Shown here: positions 1 through 15,173 of the stretch, piece by piece
Numbering within the stretch: the stretch's first letter is position 1
How the letters are laid out: each line of letters opens with the position of its first letter
Origin: Ficedula albicollis
Taxonomy: Eukaryota; Chordata; Aves; Passeriformes; Muscicapidae
NCBI RefSeq assembly: GCF_000247815.1
Contig: NC_021677.1
Coordinates: 3,556,041 to 3,620,040, forward strand
Length of the DNA: 64,000 bases
Direction: 5' to 3'
Notes under the pieces: generated by a model
Seen by the model: the letters and a program-made list of their open reading frames with translations, nothing else
Databases searched by the model: none
Told to the model about the DNA's origin: nothing
Made by a program: the position numbers and the translations under genes

Positions 1-202
1 ATGTAAATATGGAATGAGTGTGCCTTTTGGAAAAGGAGTTCTTGGGATGTGCTTTGTGCCTCATTATTACACAGCAGGGAAAGCCCATGTCACTCTTCTA
101 CAGAAAGATTTTAATGTGAAATCCTCAAAAGTTCAGGCAGGGTCTTCTCTGAGCCTTGTTGCCTTGGAAATCCAAATTTCATGATGAATTAAAGCCCAAG
201 GT

Positions 203-443
203 GGGGGGGGGGTGAAGCACACAGAAATCCCATCAGCAGCACAGAGACGTTACAAAAACATATTTTGGTATTGGCTTTTCACAAATATTAGGGTGGATCC
301 TGTATGTGGGGTGCTGAAGAAGGGGGGGGGGGGGGGTGAAGCACACAGAAATCCCATCAGCAGCACAGAGACGTTACAAAAACATATTTTGGTATTGGCT
401 TTTCACAAATATTAGGGTGGATCCTGTATGTGGGGTGCTGAAG
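203..443. repeat. 124-bp tandem duplication with G-run junctions
   Basis: The segment starting in a G run at 203 and ending in a short tail at about 318 recurs at 322-443 with a period of 124 bp. The copies look identical except for the leading G run (10 G in the first, 15 in the second). Such near-perfect identity means either a very recent duplication or a false duplication made when contig ends were joined at the G run. Confidence 0.85.
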
Positions 444-1017
444 TGGTTTTTAAGATATAGATTTTTTTAGGAGTGACATAAGCTGATAATGTGTATTTGT
501 AGTAAGTGAGCTGCCTGCTTATTGAGCAACACCCAGTGAAGACACCTGCTACTGATACACAGCTGCCAGCAGAAATCAAAGACCACAGCCCAAATTAAGA
601 CTGATTTAAAAAAAAATAAATTAATTAAAACCACAGCCAAGAAACACCATGCTCTAAAAAAGCAGACTCAAGGAAAGGCCGTGTAAAACAGTTCTTGGGA
701 CAGGGGCAGCAGCTGGCATCCTTTGGGCCACTGTGCCTGCCCCACCAGGAGTCTGTGGGAGCCACTGAGGGAAGTTCTTCAGCCCTGCAGCAGGAGGAGG
801 GTGAGCAATTTTCAGTCTGAGGTTCACTCTTGCTCTGTTTTATAGTTTTAAGATGAACTTTCGAGCTGATTTTGTTTTTCTCAATCACTATGGACATTTT
901 AGTGTCCCATGCTGTAACAGTGGTGTTTGTACCACTTAACTGGTGCCTTGTCTGAAGTTTCTTCTGTCTTCACTCAGAGCCAGGATTAAAAGACACAAAG
1001 GACAAGAATTTCTCACG

Positions 1018-1545
1018 TTTGGGCTTGGTTGTTAAATCTTGTCTAAAGTACAGAGAGTTCTGCAACACTTCCAGCTACCAGCTAAAAGTGAGCAAAATGG
1101 AGTTGAACCTAGCTAGCTATAAGGGTTTTTGAAGCTAAACAATCCAATAAAAAACTAACACCTGTATTATTTATACTTTTGACCCAATAACCAAACTCCT
1201 GTGACCCACAGTGCAGCACTAGGTGTCCAACCAGAAACTACTGCCTGAAACCACGAAGAGGAAGGAAGAAGACAGAAAGAGACAACACCCAAAATTCTCC
1301 ATCTTGTCCCATACCCATTTACTATATTATAAAAACCTGAAATTCCAAATCCTTCACTATGTGAAACCACACACTTCTATTTAACTACACACCTGTGACT
1401 TTAACTCCATCACTCAATTTTGGAAGCCTTCTCCAAGGCCTCAGGTCAAAAGCAGTGTTCTTTTGGGGGTCAGTGCCAGAAGGCACAGAAAGCTCAAGAA
1501 TCCCAGGTTTCTGGGCTCCAGCACCATTCCTGTGCTCATTGGGAG
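1018..1545 (+). mobile_element. LTR-like interspersed repeat, family R1, copy A
   Basis: This stretch aligns by eye over several hundred bases to 55590-56220 on the same strand and to 30508-30979 on the opposite strand. Shared blocks include a segment around 1170-1200 (TTTATACTTTTGACCCAATA) and a block at 1400-1480 (TCACTCAATTTTGGAAGCCT followed by CTCAGGTCAAAA). No protein-coding frame runs through the family. Length (about 470-530 bp) and structure fit a solitary endogenous-retrovirus LTR, and it resembles passerine LTRs I remember, but I cannot name the family. The copies have diverged from each other, so this is an old insertion. Confidence 0.6.
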
Positions 1546-1998
1546 TTTCACCACACACATTTCACCTTGGCTTTGACAAAGAAAAAACCATGTTCTATAA
1601 CTTCAGCATTGCTCCCACTCTTCCTGGAGCACAGCACAAACCAGGCTACTGGGTTTGCAGCAAGGAATAAGCTGGGTAATAAGCTGGCATATGAATTTTG
1701 TGGGCTGTAGTGGCAGCAGAATCTCTGGGCTTACAGCATCAGCGACACAGTTGAGTCACATCTGTGAATATGGTCTGCTCTGCTCTGCTGAAGTTAACAT
1801 TCCTGTAAGAAAAAGATGGCAGGAATATTCCTCCAGCTTCCTGGTAATCTCTTCAATTTGTGTGATTTCATTAATTTTCAAAACTGATAGCACACAAGCA
1901 GGTATTTCTGAGAAAGTCAGAAGAGACATTTTGGTAACTCCAGGATGATGAAGGGCAGAAACAAAACACCAACAACGTCTCTGCATTCAGGCAACTCC

Positions 1999-2039
1999 TT
2001 GAGGAAAAAAAAAAAAAAAAAGGAAAAAAAAAAAAAAAG
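1999..2039. repeat. Two adjacent poly-A runs
   Basis: An 18-base A run and a 16-base A run are separated by GG. This is simple low-complexity sequence; no retroposed gene body could be recognised upstream of it. Confidence 0.8.
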
Positions 2040-5000
2040 AATGACAAATACTGAACTGAATAATGTGCTCTGAGACAGCAGTCTCCAAAAGGCAAGGACA
2101 AAGGAGGCAGTAGACAGCCATGAAAGAGGGCACTGACTTCCAGTTCGGGTAGACGATATCATTGTTACCATGGGTGCAAGGGGGTGAACACAGAGGAGTC
2201 TCCATCAGGAACAAAAAACACAAATGAGTTTATGACCTCTACCTTCACCAGGTAGGTAACATCCATCACTGCCCTTGTTCTTCAGGTCCTTTTGTGCTAC
2301 ACTTCCTCCATGTGCTCATTTCCCCTGGACCACTGGATTTTTGCTTCTGCACATCCAGACCTTCCTCTAGAGGGAATTACCTCCCCCTGCTCTGACAGCA
2401 GGATCATCCTCCTCCCAAAAAAAGCATCACTCCTCAGTGTTTGGCTGTGGTGAAGGTCCCTCAGCCCTTCACTGGCACTGCAGCCACCTCATCCTTTTCC
2501 TGCATTGTCACCCTGCCCCTTCCCACAGCCTTTCATGGCACAGGTGCTCCTCATTTATCCCCCCTGCCCTCCTTCCTTCTGCCTTCTCTTCCACAGAAAG
2601 GTCAGAGCACTCTGCAGTGATTATGTCCTGTTGGCACTTGGAGCCATCAGAATTGTCATGGACAGAAAGGTTTGCAGATTTATCCATTTATTGACACCCC
2701 TGTGATGAATTTAAGCTTTCTGACAGCCCTGTGCTTTCTTATTTGGATTTTGTGGATACCAAGGATCTGGGGTTGCTCAAAGCAACTTTCCAGTGGAGCA
2801 GAGGGTGATGCTAGGAGCATGCCAGTTTAACTGGGTTTATTTTTACAGTGCCCACAAAAGATAAGCTTGTTTGTCAGAAAATAATCTCCCTGTCTCTTTT
2901 TCTTCTTCATTCCCACCTGCCTGGATCTGGAGCATTCATGCAAGCAGCCACCACATCAGAAAAACACGTGCTGCATTTTATTAAAAGTGGGTTTATCACT
3001 AAAAAATGCCATTTTTTCCTGCCTGCTGTCCCCCTGCATGTTTTCTCCCCTGTGCTGTTTCCCACCCAGTTGCAGGACACAGCTGCAGGGATGTGCATGG
3101 AAGCTCTGCAAAGAAACTGCAGAACCAAAACCACTGAAATGCACCTCTCCTAATACTGAAGAAATAGCTCCTCCTGAAGGCAGAAATCAGGACCTGTGGC
3201 TTTTTTTTTTTTTTAATTGTTTGAACTTTCCATGGGTTTGCACTGCATATGAGAAAATAACATTTTATTACACTTCCACCACAGTGAGCCCTGAGCCCAG
3301 AAAAAGGAATGTGCAGAATCCCAGAATGAGTTTCCTTCTTATTTAGGGCTGACTTCTGTGGAAAATGTTTCATTTTATGAACCTTTAGAAGCATCTCAAA
3401 AAGGAAATACTTCTGAGGTGGCTAATTTTTGAGAGTTCCTAGCAGACACTGACCTGATTTTCTATTTCCCAATACTATCTTCACCCAACTAATCTGAAAA
3501 CTAATGCTGAAAGACATGAAATTTTTGGGAGCAGCTGTAGCAATACCCACTTTAGGACGTGCTGGGATTATATTTGTGAGTATAAAGAAAAATCCACCAA
3601 TGTTAAATAACCCCCACAGTCTGTGCAAGCAGTTTGGACCTTGGGCAGGGAAAAACATGGTTGGTTTTACCTGTAACACTCTTATGAATTCAAAACCACA
3701 AAACAAAAAATACAAAAAACAAACAAACAAACAAAAAAAACAGCAAAACCACAGCCACACAAAGTGGTGCTGCCATTTCTGACTTTACCAGAGCAGGAGG
3801 CATTTCTAGGGTGCAATTTTTCTCCAACTGTGGGCTCCAAGACTCGATACACACTGAGGTGTATTCCCCTCACTCCCTGTCATCAAGAGGGCAGTGACAT
3901 CTCTAATGAACACAGACCAAACATTTTTTTCTGCCTAGTCTTTCTGTATTTGTACATGGGACACTCTGTGTCACCTAATATTGCACTCATTTGCCTTTGA
4001 AATATGATTGGCATAAAACCATTGAAAATTGAACATTTTATAACTCTCATCTGGGTCCTCTTGTCCTGTATTTGTGATACATGAGGTTAGAAACAATATT
4101 TTCATTAGGGTGTCCAGGTAAAGATCCCTTTAATAGAGGATTATTATAATAGTTTGTTCTGTGGCCTCAACGTTCACCAAAATTTTCTTATTCTTTATTA
4201 ACTGGAAAAGGAAAGAATCCAACATTTGAACACTAATTGCTAGTACAAAGACTCAGATCACGATCTTCTTACATATTTTTCTGTTATCCAATCCTTTGTT
4301 ATAATTAATCCTCTACATAGAATTTTTGGGAGCAGGACTGATCTTATATTTTGTACTTCTCATCTAGTTCCTGAAACTCTTTGTAATTATTAGCAAATAC
4401 CCAGACAGAATTAAGTGCTTTTGTGGGCTTTTTAAATACAGACTTTTCAGGCTATTTAATTTAAACAACACATGTGCATTTTTAGAATAATTAATTTAAA
4501 CAATGCATATGACCAATTGCTTTTTTCTTTTAAAGGCCCTGTGGTGCTGGCATTAACACTGTCCATTTTCTTCAGCTGAGGACCTGAAAATAAAGTGTCA
4601 ACGTCATTTCCTGTGCCCATTCTCGATTTGAAATCAATATCTGCTCTCCTCAGAAGAGCTACAAAGATTTATTTTGGCTTTATGCTCACACTGCATTTTT
4701 CCAAAAGCAATTTTAATGTGTCTGCAAGCTGCATCCTGCTTTAATGCCAGCCCTCCAGTGCCACATGTACAGCTGGAAAAAACTGCTTTGGGACAGAAAA
4801 GGTACAAAACCTGGTGTAGAGCCTTGGCTCCTCCTTATACAGAAACCCAGAAAAAATGAGGAAAATATCTGAAAATCAGGTATTTCAGTCCCAGCAGCTG
4901 AAAGTGTGTGCAGAAGTTGTGTGACTGAGGAAAACATAACCAACCTCCTGTGAGGACCCCTGAAAAGTTCTGTTTCTGTAACTTTTCAGCAAAAAGAGGA

Positions 5001-7065
5001 GTTCTGCTGAATGCTGTGAACTGCTTGTTTACTCCCCCATTCTGAGAGCTAGTGAGTACATCCAGAAAAAAATGCATTTCCTATTCAGTTGTTTGGCCAT
5101 TAAATGCAAACATAAATTTTCAGGATTAATGACAGCAGTAAAGTCAAAAATGTATTGCTCTAAGTTTAAATAATTTGCATGCTAACAAACTGAAGCAACC
5201 TCCAGGCCACCCTGAATCCTTCTTTTTTCCCCCCCATTGGTATCATAAGATAAAGATTTTGGATAAATATTTTCCTCATCCAGTTTCTACTTACAACAAT
5301 GATTTTACTAACCAACAGGTATGAAGATAATGGTTTTTTTCTATCCAAACGATCCAAAATATGTTGGCAGTGGTCATATGCTTGTGTGTTTATGTTTTGA
5401 TGTCTGAAAAACAGAAGAGATCTGATTTTTTTTGTGAGAAAATGTTTGAGCTCTCCCCACCCATGTTCTGCAATGTAAATCTCCATGGATTTATCAGAGC
5501 ACAATTAAGGGACAATTAAATTTCAGTTTTCTTACTGAACATGATTTTACTGACTCCCTCTAATGGAGGAAGAGGGCAAGGAAAGTGCTGCTGATAGTTT
5601 CCACAAGGAAAATTCTGGGTGAAATATTTATATTAACATCCAAATTAACTTCAACACTGCAAATATCAGTATTCATAAACATTGCTTCTCCTTTCAGCCC
5701 TGTTTGTGTCCAAACTAAAAGAATTTGTGGGGCTGTTTGGTGAGGAAATACAACATCACACGACTGACTAACCAGAACAACAGCAAGGAATGCTCCTAAA
5801 CAAGATGTGAATACTTTTTTAAAAGGAATGTGGTGTGTACACAGAGGAAGGGACCTGTTACCTGATGATGCACAAGCAAAGCAGGGCAGAAGAGAAATTC
5901 CTGTCCTTATTCATCCCATTACTTCAGGGAAACAAATATTTCATCCGTGTGCAACTGCACTGGGCAAACCAGGGGTTCAGGTTCTCCTGTGGTGAACTTG
6001 GGACTCTTTTAAAGTGAACATCTTTACGAATATTTCAGCTAAAAATCCCAGGAGAAACCTTAAGATCTTAACAGCAGGAAAAAAAACCAAAAAACATTTA
6101 CAATAGCAAAAAATGAATCACTTCTAAGCCTGAATCCACAATTCACAATTTAGCCTCTGTCTAAATCTACAGCTATGGCAGAAATGCAGCTGTTCTCATA
6201 GCAGCAAGGTTTTCATACTGAGGTACTTCTTTTGGCTGGACATAAATTCATGCTAATTACAAATATGCAAAAAAATTAGTTCCATATCAAGAGCAAAGCA
6301 CTCTTACTGAAACAAATATCAGAACCACAATAAAGATGACTTATTTCCAGAATTATTTCCTGTTCAGAGAGGATTTTTTTGGGAGACTGAACCCCTTAAC
6401 TATTTAATAATATTACAAGTCAAAGAGTACTTTAAGAAGCTGCAAAGAATAAAATAATGCATTATGATAACACACTAACAATAGATCTTGAATTTAAGAT
6501 TGGATCCGTCTAAAGAAAATTAAACTGCAAATTACTTCCTGACTGCCCAAATGTCAACATTCACAGTGCCCATAAATTTGTTTTTCTATTAATAATTGTG
6601 CTTTTATTTGAGCTAAGAGAAAGCATGGCAGAGCACAGAAGCAAAGTTTTGGTTTTCAAACAGAGACAAGTTTATTTGGGGGTTTGTACAGCTGAAAGCA
6701 CGAGAGGATTCCGATGTCACTGGCAGTGACACCCAGGTTTTCTCAGTAAATCAGAACTCCTGCAGCTGTGGCACTGACATCAAGCTGGAAACAACCCTTC
6801 TGAGAGACTCTGTGCTGGAATTAACTTGGTTCCCCACCAGCTCCAGCCCCAAGGTGGTAAAATGTGCATGAAATCCATGCTTATACCCTAAAGCTCTGGT
6901 CCAGTTTCTGAGCTGCTTCATTTTAAGAGAGCAAAAATATATCAGGAGATGTTTTCCTGGTGACTTCTAAGATGTAACGAAAGTGTAGTGACCAGGATAT
7001 GGGCAGTCATCTACAAAACATGTTTACAGCTCAAACACAGGGCAGAGGAAAGAGACTCCTTAGAC

Positions 7066-7608
7066 AAAGAAAAGAAAAGAAAAGAAAAGAAAAGAAAAGA
7101 AAAGAAAAGAAAAGAAAAGAAAAGAAAAGAAAAGAAAAGAAAAGAAAAGAAAAGAAAAGAAAAGAAAAGAAAAGAAAAGAAAAGAAAAGAAAAGAAAAGA
7201 AAAGAAAAGAAAAGAAAAGAAAAGAAAAGAAAAGAAAAGAAAAGAAAAGAAAAGAAAAGAAAAGAAAAGAAAAGAAAAGAAAAGAAAAGAAAAGAAAAGA
7301 AAAGAAAAGAAAAGAAAAGAAAAGAAAAGAAAAGAAAAGAAAAGAAAAGAAAAGAAAAGAAAAGAAAAGAAAAGAAAAGAAAAGAAAAGAAAAGAAAAGA
7401 AAAGAAAAGAAAAGAAAAGAAAAGAAAAGAAAAGAAAAGAAAAGAAAAGAAAAGAAAAGAAAAGAAAAGAAAAGAAAAGAAAAGAAAAGAAAAGAAAAGA
7501 AAAGAAAAGAAAAGAAAAGAAAAGAAAAGAAAAGAAAAGAAAAGAAAAGAAAAGAAAAGAAAAGAAAAGAAAAGAAAAGAAAAGAAAAGAAAAGAAAAGA
7601 AGAAAAGA
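7066..7608. repeat. AAAAG pentanucleotide microsatellite, about 107 units
   Basis: Perfect AAAAG units run from 7066 to 7600 without one visible interruption, followed by one imperfect unit and an A-rich tail. The purine strand is +. Long open frames through it (a lysine/arginine/glutamate repeat on + and a phenylalanine/serine/leucine repeat on -) arise only because the five-base unit contains no stop in those frames. Homopurine-homopyrimidine arrays of this length can form triplex DNA. The perfect purity may reflect recent expansion or consensus smoothing in assembly. Confidence 0.97.
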
Positions 7609-8159
7609 ATAAAAAACACCCCCCTCCTCAAAAAAAAAAATCAAACAAAAAGAAAAAAAATAAAAAAACAAGTAACCAACCAAACAAAAACTCCAAGAGT
7701 GATGAACTGCTGGAAATCTGCAATCTGTTGGATAAACAAAACAGGTTTTAGGTGCTAAATCAAGACTCAGAAAAACACCAAGTTTATCTGGGTCCAAGAC
7801 CAGGCCTGGAGGGAGGGACCTGCTGCTTTTCCTGTCCTTGGGGTTTGGGGTTTTCAGTGGGTTTTTTTCTGTATCTGACCTTAATGACACTTGGGATGTG
7901 AATCAGCAGACACTCAGTTATGCAACACTTTATTCTCCACAGAAAGCACCTTTCACCCCCTGTGAAGTCACATCTCAGGAGAAAACACCAGAGCAGGAAA
8001 CAAACTTGAGCAGTTTGACACAAAAATCCCACTTCGGCCATCTTCTCTAAAGGCTCTAACTCAGTCCTTCATTTGTAGCCCATGACTCAAATAATGGAAG
8101 AGTTCTGCCTTAAAAAAAAAAACAAAAAAACCAATGCCATAACACAGACACAGTTTCAG

Positions 8160-8215
8160 ACCTGTATCTTATTAATTATTATTATTAATTAATTAGTATT
8201 ATTATTTATTATAAG
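8160..8215. repeat. ATT/AATT-rich microsatellite
   Basis: A short imperfect run of ATT and ATTA units. Low-complexity sequence without other features. Confidence 0.7.
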
Positions 8216-8936
8216 GGGGTCAGCAACACTCTCTGAAGGGAAGACACTGGTGAAGCAGCACTGAGCATTGAAATTAAAATTCAGGTAATGACTTGAAATT
8301 GGATATTCATTTTCACAATTCTTAAAAATTAGTTCTTAAAAAAAAAGTTATTCTTAAAAATAGGCACTATGTTATCTGTGGATAAGAAGAAAATGCCTGC
8401 ATTTCTTTTTTTTTTTTTCTTTCAGTTTCTTCTTGCAGAGAAGCCAATTCTTGATTCACATAATGCATTTTTATACAGTTTTTACAGACCTTGTGTCCAC
8501 CTTTAATTGGTTAATAGCATTCTTGCCAATTACTCTGTTGGTTAGTAAAAGTTATTTTACTTATCCATCAAATCTCTCTATTCCTGAATTGTTTTCATAT
8601 TTTCTTCACTGATTTTCACGGGGCAGATCCATTGTTTACCCAGATGCAGACTTGTTCCCCTCACCAAGAAACACAACAAGGTTATTGTGTTAATGAACTC
8701 CCATTTCCAAGATTACTTTTGCAACCTGCACTTAGAAGAAGTGACAGGTTAGCTTTAACCTAGCAGAGCAGGTCTGATTTTTATGAGGCTTCTCTTTTAT
8801 AATTCCTCTACCTGTCTATGACACTTGCCCATTTAGTTTCCCAGAGGAAGATATTCAATCTTGGGTGTTTGACTTTTTTTTTTTTTTAACTAGTCTGATA
8901 CATTACTGAAACATCACAGAGTCCAATTAATGTTTG

Positions 8937-9020
8937 TGTGAATAATATATAAATATATATATATATACATATAGAATATTATGTGTGTGTATATATATGT
9001 ATATATTATACATAATAATG
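8937..9020. repeat. TA/TG dinucleotide microsatellite
   Basis: Imperfect alternation of TA units with an embedded short TG run around 8985. No other structure was seen. Confidence 0.8.
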
Positions 9021-9589
9021 GTTATGCAATGATACTGTGATCATACATTTTTGTTGAGGCTGTTATGGGTTTATATGGGTTTTTCACACTCCAACAGCTT
9101 TCCAAACATGTGACCATGCCCAAAAAATCACTTTGCTTTGCAGAGCTCAGGCATGTGAGTGAGCTGCTGTGTGTCAGCTGAGTTCCCAGGGGCTGACCCT
9201 GTCTGCTCTGGCTTAGGTCAGGGTTAGATGAAAGGGGCTTAGGATAATCTTGCCTAAGTCCCAGCCCACTGCTCAATCCTGCAGCTAAACCAGCACAGGC
9301 TGTTTTGTTCCATCACAGCTCCAAAGGGCACTGGTCAGAGCTGCCCCAAAACCAAAAAAACTCAGAAAAACTCTGAGTTTTTTCATGGCTTGCTGCAGCT
9401 GGATGTGAGAAAAAAGGGCTGTGGGAGAGCCACAACCACCCTGGCACACAGAGCTGGGCAAGGAGACCAGCAGGGAAAGACAGCACACTTGTGTGTATCT
9501 TTTAAAATAAGAAATAATTTTTATTTAAATAAATTAATAATTTAAAAAAAAAAAAAAAACAAACCAAAAAACCAAACAGTCCTAATTGG

Positions 9590-10905
<1,316 letters not shown>

Positions 10906-13900
10906 ACAATGGGGAGGCTGCATTTACCTGGGGGAGCCAAGAACAAATGCTCCATCCCAAAAACTCTCAGCATCCCAAAACTCCATCCCAAAAACTCTTA
11001 GCCTGACAAGCGAGTGATGTAAAGGCTGAACACGAGATGGCGCCAGGTCCTTGCAGCAGCACCTAAATTTGGGTAATTCCAGCTAATTTTGGATAATTCC
11101 ACCTGTCTCAGGTGCAGTTTCAGTCACAGCATTAATGGCTTGCTTAAATGTTTTCTAAAATGCTGAACGAAAGGCACAATACCTTCCTAAAAGGCTTTTG
11201 TAAGGACTGCATTTATCAATGAAATCTTCTGGAATAAAAAGAGAAGATTGGCCGGAAAAAACCCCAAACTGTTCAACAATTAGAGTTCTCTCTGGTAAAA
11301 CTATTTATATATTGAAGATTTTTTTTTAAGTGTATGATATCTGTCCTAGTAAGAAGACCTCTATATCATGTGTTCTGCTAAATGATGACAGAAGAGGGAA
11401 AAAAAAATTCTGTTTTCTATCTAGTAGCTGTAGCTATGCTGCAAAATCTTAGTATTCTATTTTCCAAATGCAGAATTTCTACTTTTATATAGGGGCAAAA
11501 CATCTTTATTCAAGCTATCAATTTGAATGTTTCAAAGTAATTCCACCAAATAAAATAAACCATAAGGCATACCTTAACCAGTTTAAAAAGAAAGTTTTCA
11601 AAGGATGAGAGAAGCTTGTGCCAGAGGAAATTGGTGATGTGCCTGGCCACAAATCTCTGCTGAAGATAAAGCAGGCTACACTTTCTAGAGAGACATAATG
11701 GATTATCTACATGGAGTCCTTGGGGAAGGATTCTCCAACACTTTATTTCCTTTCTGCTGCTGATTTGTCCCCATTCACATGAAAGGAAATCCCTGAGCAT
11801 TTCAATGGGTCGGTTTTTTTTTTCAAAAACAAGAGATTACAGTATTGCAGCTCTCACAGTCCTGCATCACAGTGTTTATTTGTTGTTTTAATGCTGGTGT
11901 TCCACTGCCTGCAGTCTGTGAGGACTGTGATTTGGGGGAAGCAGTGAAAGCAGGCTGTGACTGACCTTTGTTGTAGCCTTGGAGTAAAGATTTCATAAAG
12001 AAGGATGTGAGGTCTCGTGAGAATTCTTGAGCAAATTGACACTAAAGTATTTAAGTGGTTGGGACTGAATTTAGACTACTTTAGTAGCACTAATTTACTC
12101 TCCTTTATAAACAGGAAAATTACAGCTTTATAAAAACCTTCCAGCAAATATAACAGCAATTTGGAACATAGAGCAAAATGATGCATCAAAAGATGATTTT
12201 TTTTTTTCTTCCTGCCTTAGAACCACAAGTTTCTATCCATTTCTAACCATTTAGAGCCTTCATCTCAGAGTCTGTTTTGGCCCTTACCCTTCAGGGACTG
12301 TGGTCCATTTTGCCACTTTCCTGCACAATGCAGTGACAGGGGAAGCAGCACAAGGAAAGATGCACTGGGTGCATCAGCCTAAGCAGGATCAGGAATCTGG
12401 CCTGAGCTGAAACTCAGCATTGTCAAAATGACCCATAATGTGACTGTGATGCTGTTGCTCGGTAAGTTTTAACAACAATAAAAATGATGGTTGAATCTCA
12501 TTGGGGATCTCAGGTGTGGGATCTCACAAATAACTCTGTTCTTTGAGATGGAAGAAATGAAGATGGCTGGTAAAGCCATGGCCTCCTAATTGTTCTCTTT
12601 TTTTTTAGGCCTTTTCCAAGAAGGATGATTCTGCTCTCCCTGAATAAACCCCATTGTTACACAAGAGAGGCCAAGGCTCTGCACAATGCCAGCTTTGTGA
12701 CAGTCGTGGGTCTGCACCACTGCAGCAAAGACAAGCCACTCTCATTGAAGGGGGCACTTCTGGAATGGTAATTAGCCAGCACAGCTCAGAGAACCCACTG
12801 CACTGAGAGAGGTGCAGGATTAACTCTCTTATCACACTGATATTAAACAGCACAGACAGCACCAACCAGCTAAAGGCAGCCCAGAACTCAAATTCCCTCT
12901 GCTTTCTGGTGGTGCAGCAATATTAAGTCAAACAATAAGGAGACAGAAGAGCTGTAAAACCATGAGAGCCATGAACAGACAGGAGTTTGTGCTCTGTGCT
13001 CAGCCTCCCTCCACTCCTGCCGGCCCTTCCCAGGGGAGTGGCAGCGATTGCAGAGCCTCCCCATTCCAGCCTCAGCACGGGGGGCAAGGCCATGCCTGAC
13101 TCTGCTTCTCCCAGGGAAACACTGCAGGACAGCAGGGACCAGCAGGGGATTGGCAATTCCAGGCCAGGAGCAGCCAGGACAGGAGGAGACAACCCTGCAT
13201 CACAGAGTAAATGAGGTCCCAGGTGCTGTCCTATCATGTGGAAAGTTGTCCAGACCTAGACAGTTGTCCTAGACCTCCAGGGATTTGGGAAAAAAGAGGA
13301 GAAACTGGGCTGTTTTCAACCAAGTTTTGCCTAGATTGTTCTAAATTCCACTGACTCTTTCCCAAATCGTTCAGCATTACTCAACAAGCAGTGCTGCCCA
13401 GTAATTTTTGGTATCAGTATTATCAAAGATGCAGATGTTATCAACCAGTGTCATTTTCATCTCCCCCCTACATGACTTATTTGAGAGGACTACCTCAAAG
13501 CTGAGAGAAAAGACAAGAGACATTCAGAAGCAGAATTAACAAGCAGCCTGTGGATTCTTGCCAGTTTAAATTATTCTTTAGCGTGTCCAGAGATGTTTCA
13601 AAGGTGTTCTACTTCACTTGCCGTTTTCTCCCTCTCCCACCTTGGGCATGTCTGCTCTGTACACGAGGTCCAATCCTTTATGTGGAATATCTGGTATGTG
13701 ATTCATAGCCTTGGTGTTATGTGTGAGTTTAAAGCAAAACTGAAATAACACAGAATTCTTCCCAGGTCAGAGAGTGGCTCAGCTGGTAACAGGGAACAAG
13801 TTTAACACTCCAAATACACTGGAAGGTTATTCTAGGCAAAAAGAGGTTCTAAAACTGAGAAGAGTTATAAATAACAAAATTAGATTAAAACATGTATATT

Positions 13901-14779
13901 AAGCATGTCTATTAGACATGCCTAAACTATTAGGTGAAAGACATCACCACCCCAGAAGGAAACTGTGGTGGCCAAAATAAAACCACTCCACAAAGAGTGA
14001 AAAGTGTGTGTTGATTGCATTGTATACACGTCTGGAATCCCTTTATCTCACTTTCTGCTAAGCAGATACTTTTGTTTAGCCATCTCCACAGAAAACTGAA
14101 ATCCTCAGAAGCACCCAGCCCTGCTGTTAAGGAGCTGTGCCATTACAGCACAGGTGACCCCTTTGGCCAGCACAAACCCTTTATCAGATTTTTACTCAGC
14201 CAGGCACCCCAAGTGCCCAGGGAACAAAACCTGCACCACTTTTCATATTTCTAAAAGTGAAATCTCCAGAGAATCCTGAAATCTCCAGGGTCAGAAGAAA
14301 AGCTACACTTCATGAGTGTGTTTTTGTTTGACGTTTGTGTACTTGGAGCCTTCCTGCACAAGAGATTTTTTTTTTTTTTTCAGTCATGAACAGAGCATTA
14401 GAGGCGGATTTTTAAGCAGGAGTCCACAGGGGGATGTTATGAAATAGCTATAACAATATAAAAGCACTATGCTGCTATTTTCCCAAGAGAATTGGAGCAG
14501 GTAAGAAGTGCTTTAAGTAGAGGAACACCTGATTTTTAAATCTTTGGAGCAGCTAGCGCTTTTCTCAGTCATTACTACTGATTGTCTGCGTTAACGTGGA
14601 AAAAACCCTGGAAAACGCACCAAAAAAAATTTTTAAAAATTAAAATAGAGCAATTTAATCCCAGCAACAGCGAGGGGAGGAAATGCAGAGAATTCCCTGA
14701 GCGCAGGAATTCAGGAATTCCCGGGAGCACCTGCCCGCACGGGGGGGCCGGAGCGCAGGAGCGCCGTCATTTGGGGGCG

Positions 14780-15045
14780 GCACCGGCATCGGGAACGGGA
14801 TCGGGAACAAGAACAGGACCGGGAACTGAAACGGGACCGGGAACAGGACCCGGGGATCGGGAACAGGAGCCAGGATCGGGAACAGGAGCCGGGATCGGGA
14901 TCGGGACCGGGGTGAAGCCGGCGGAGCGGAGCGCGGTGCTGCGGTGCCGGCGCTGCGGAGCGCGGTCGGGATCGGGATCGGGATCGGGAGGATCAGGAGG
15001 ATCAGGAGGAGGATCAGGAGGATCAGGAGGATCAGGAGCAGGTCA
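14780..15045 (+). repeat. G-rich GGGATC/GGGAAC and GGATCA minisatellite in the promoter
   Basis: About 14788-14912 is a degenerate array of GGGAAC, GGGATC and GGGACC hexamers with AGGAGC variants. A second block at about 14966-15040 changes from GGGATC hexamers to GGATCAGGA units. Many closely spaced GGG triplets on the + strand could form G-quadruplexes. The array lies within the promoter or 5' untranslated exon, so its length may vary between individuals and affect expression; that is inference. Confidence 0.8.
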
Positions 15046-15173
15046 GCCTGTCCCAGGGCCCGCTCCCGGCTCTGCCTGCCGCTCCTGTTGCTGCTCCTCG
15101 CCCCCGCTCCATCCCGCCCGCAGCAGCGCTTGGGAACGCGCGGCTCCTCCGAGGGAAATGTTTGATTCTTGCG
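14950..15173 (+). other. PPFIBP2: Putative 5' untranslated exon 1 of PPFIBP2
   Basis: The right edge is a good donor (GCG|GTGAGA, GT at 15174-15175). The left edge is unknown; 14950 is only a guess within the island. The exon contains one late ATG at 15158, which reads M-F-D-S-C into the splice junction. Depending on which of two acceptors of exon 2 is used, that ATG either opens an 11-codon upstream ORF ending at 33194 or runs in frame into the main start. Assignment rests on position, CpG content and the donor, not on a transcript. Confidence 0.5.

Noticed and set aside
6988..7890. 250-276-residue frames of repeated KRKEK or FFSFL
   Set aside because: The AAAAG pentamer has no stop in these frames; no domain, splice structure or other coding signal is present.
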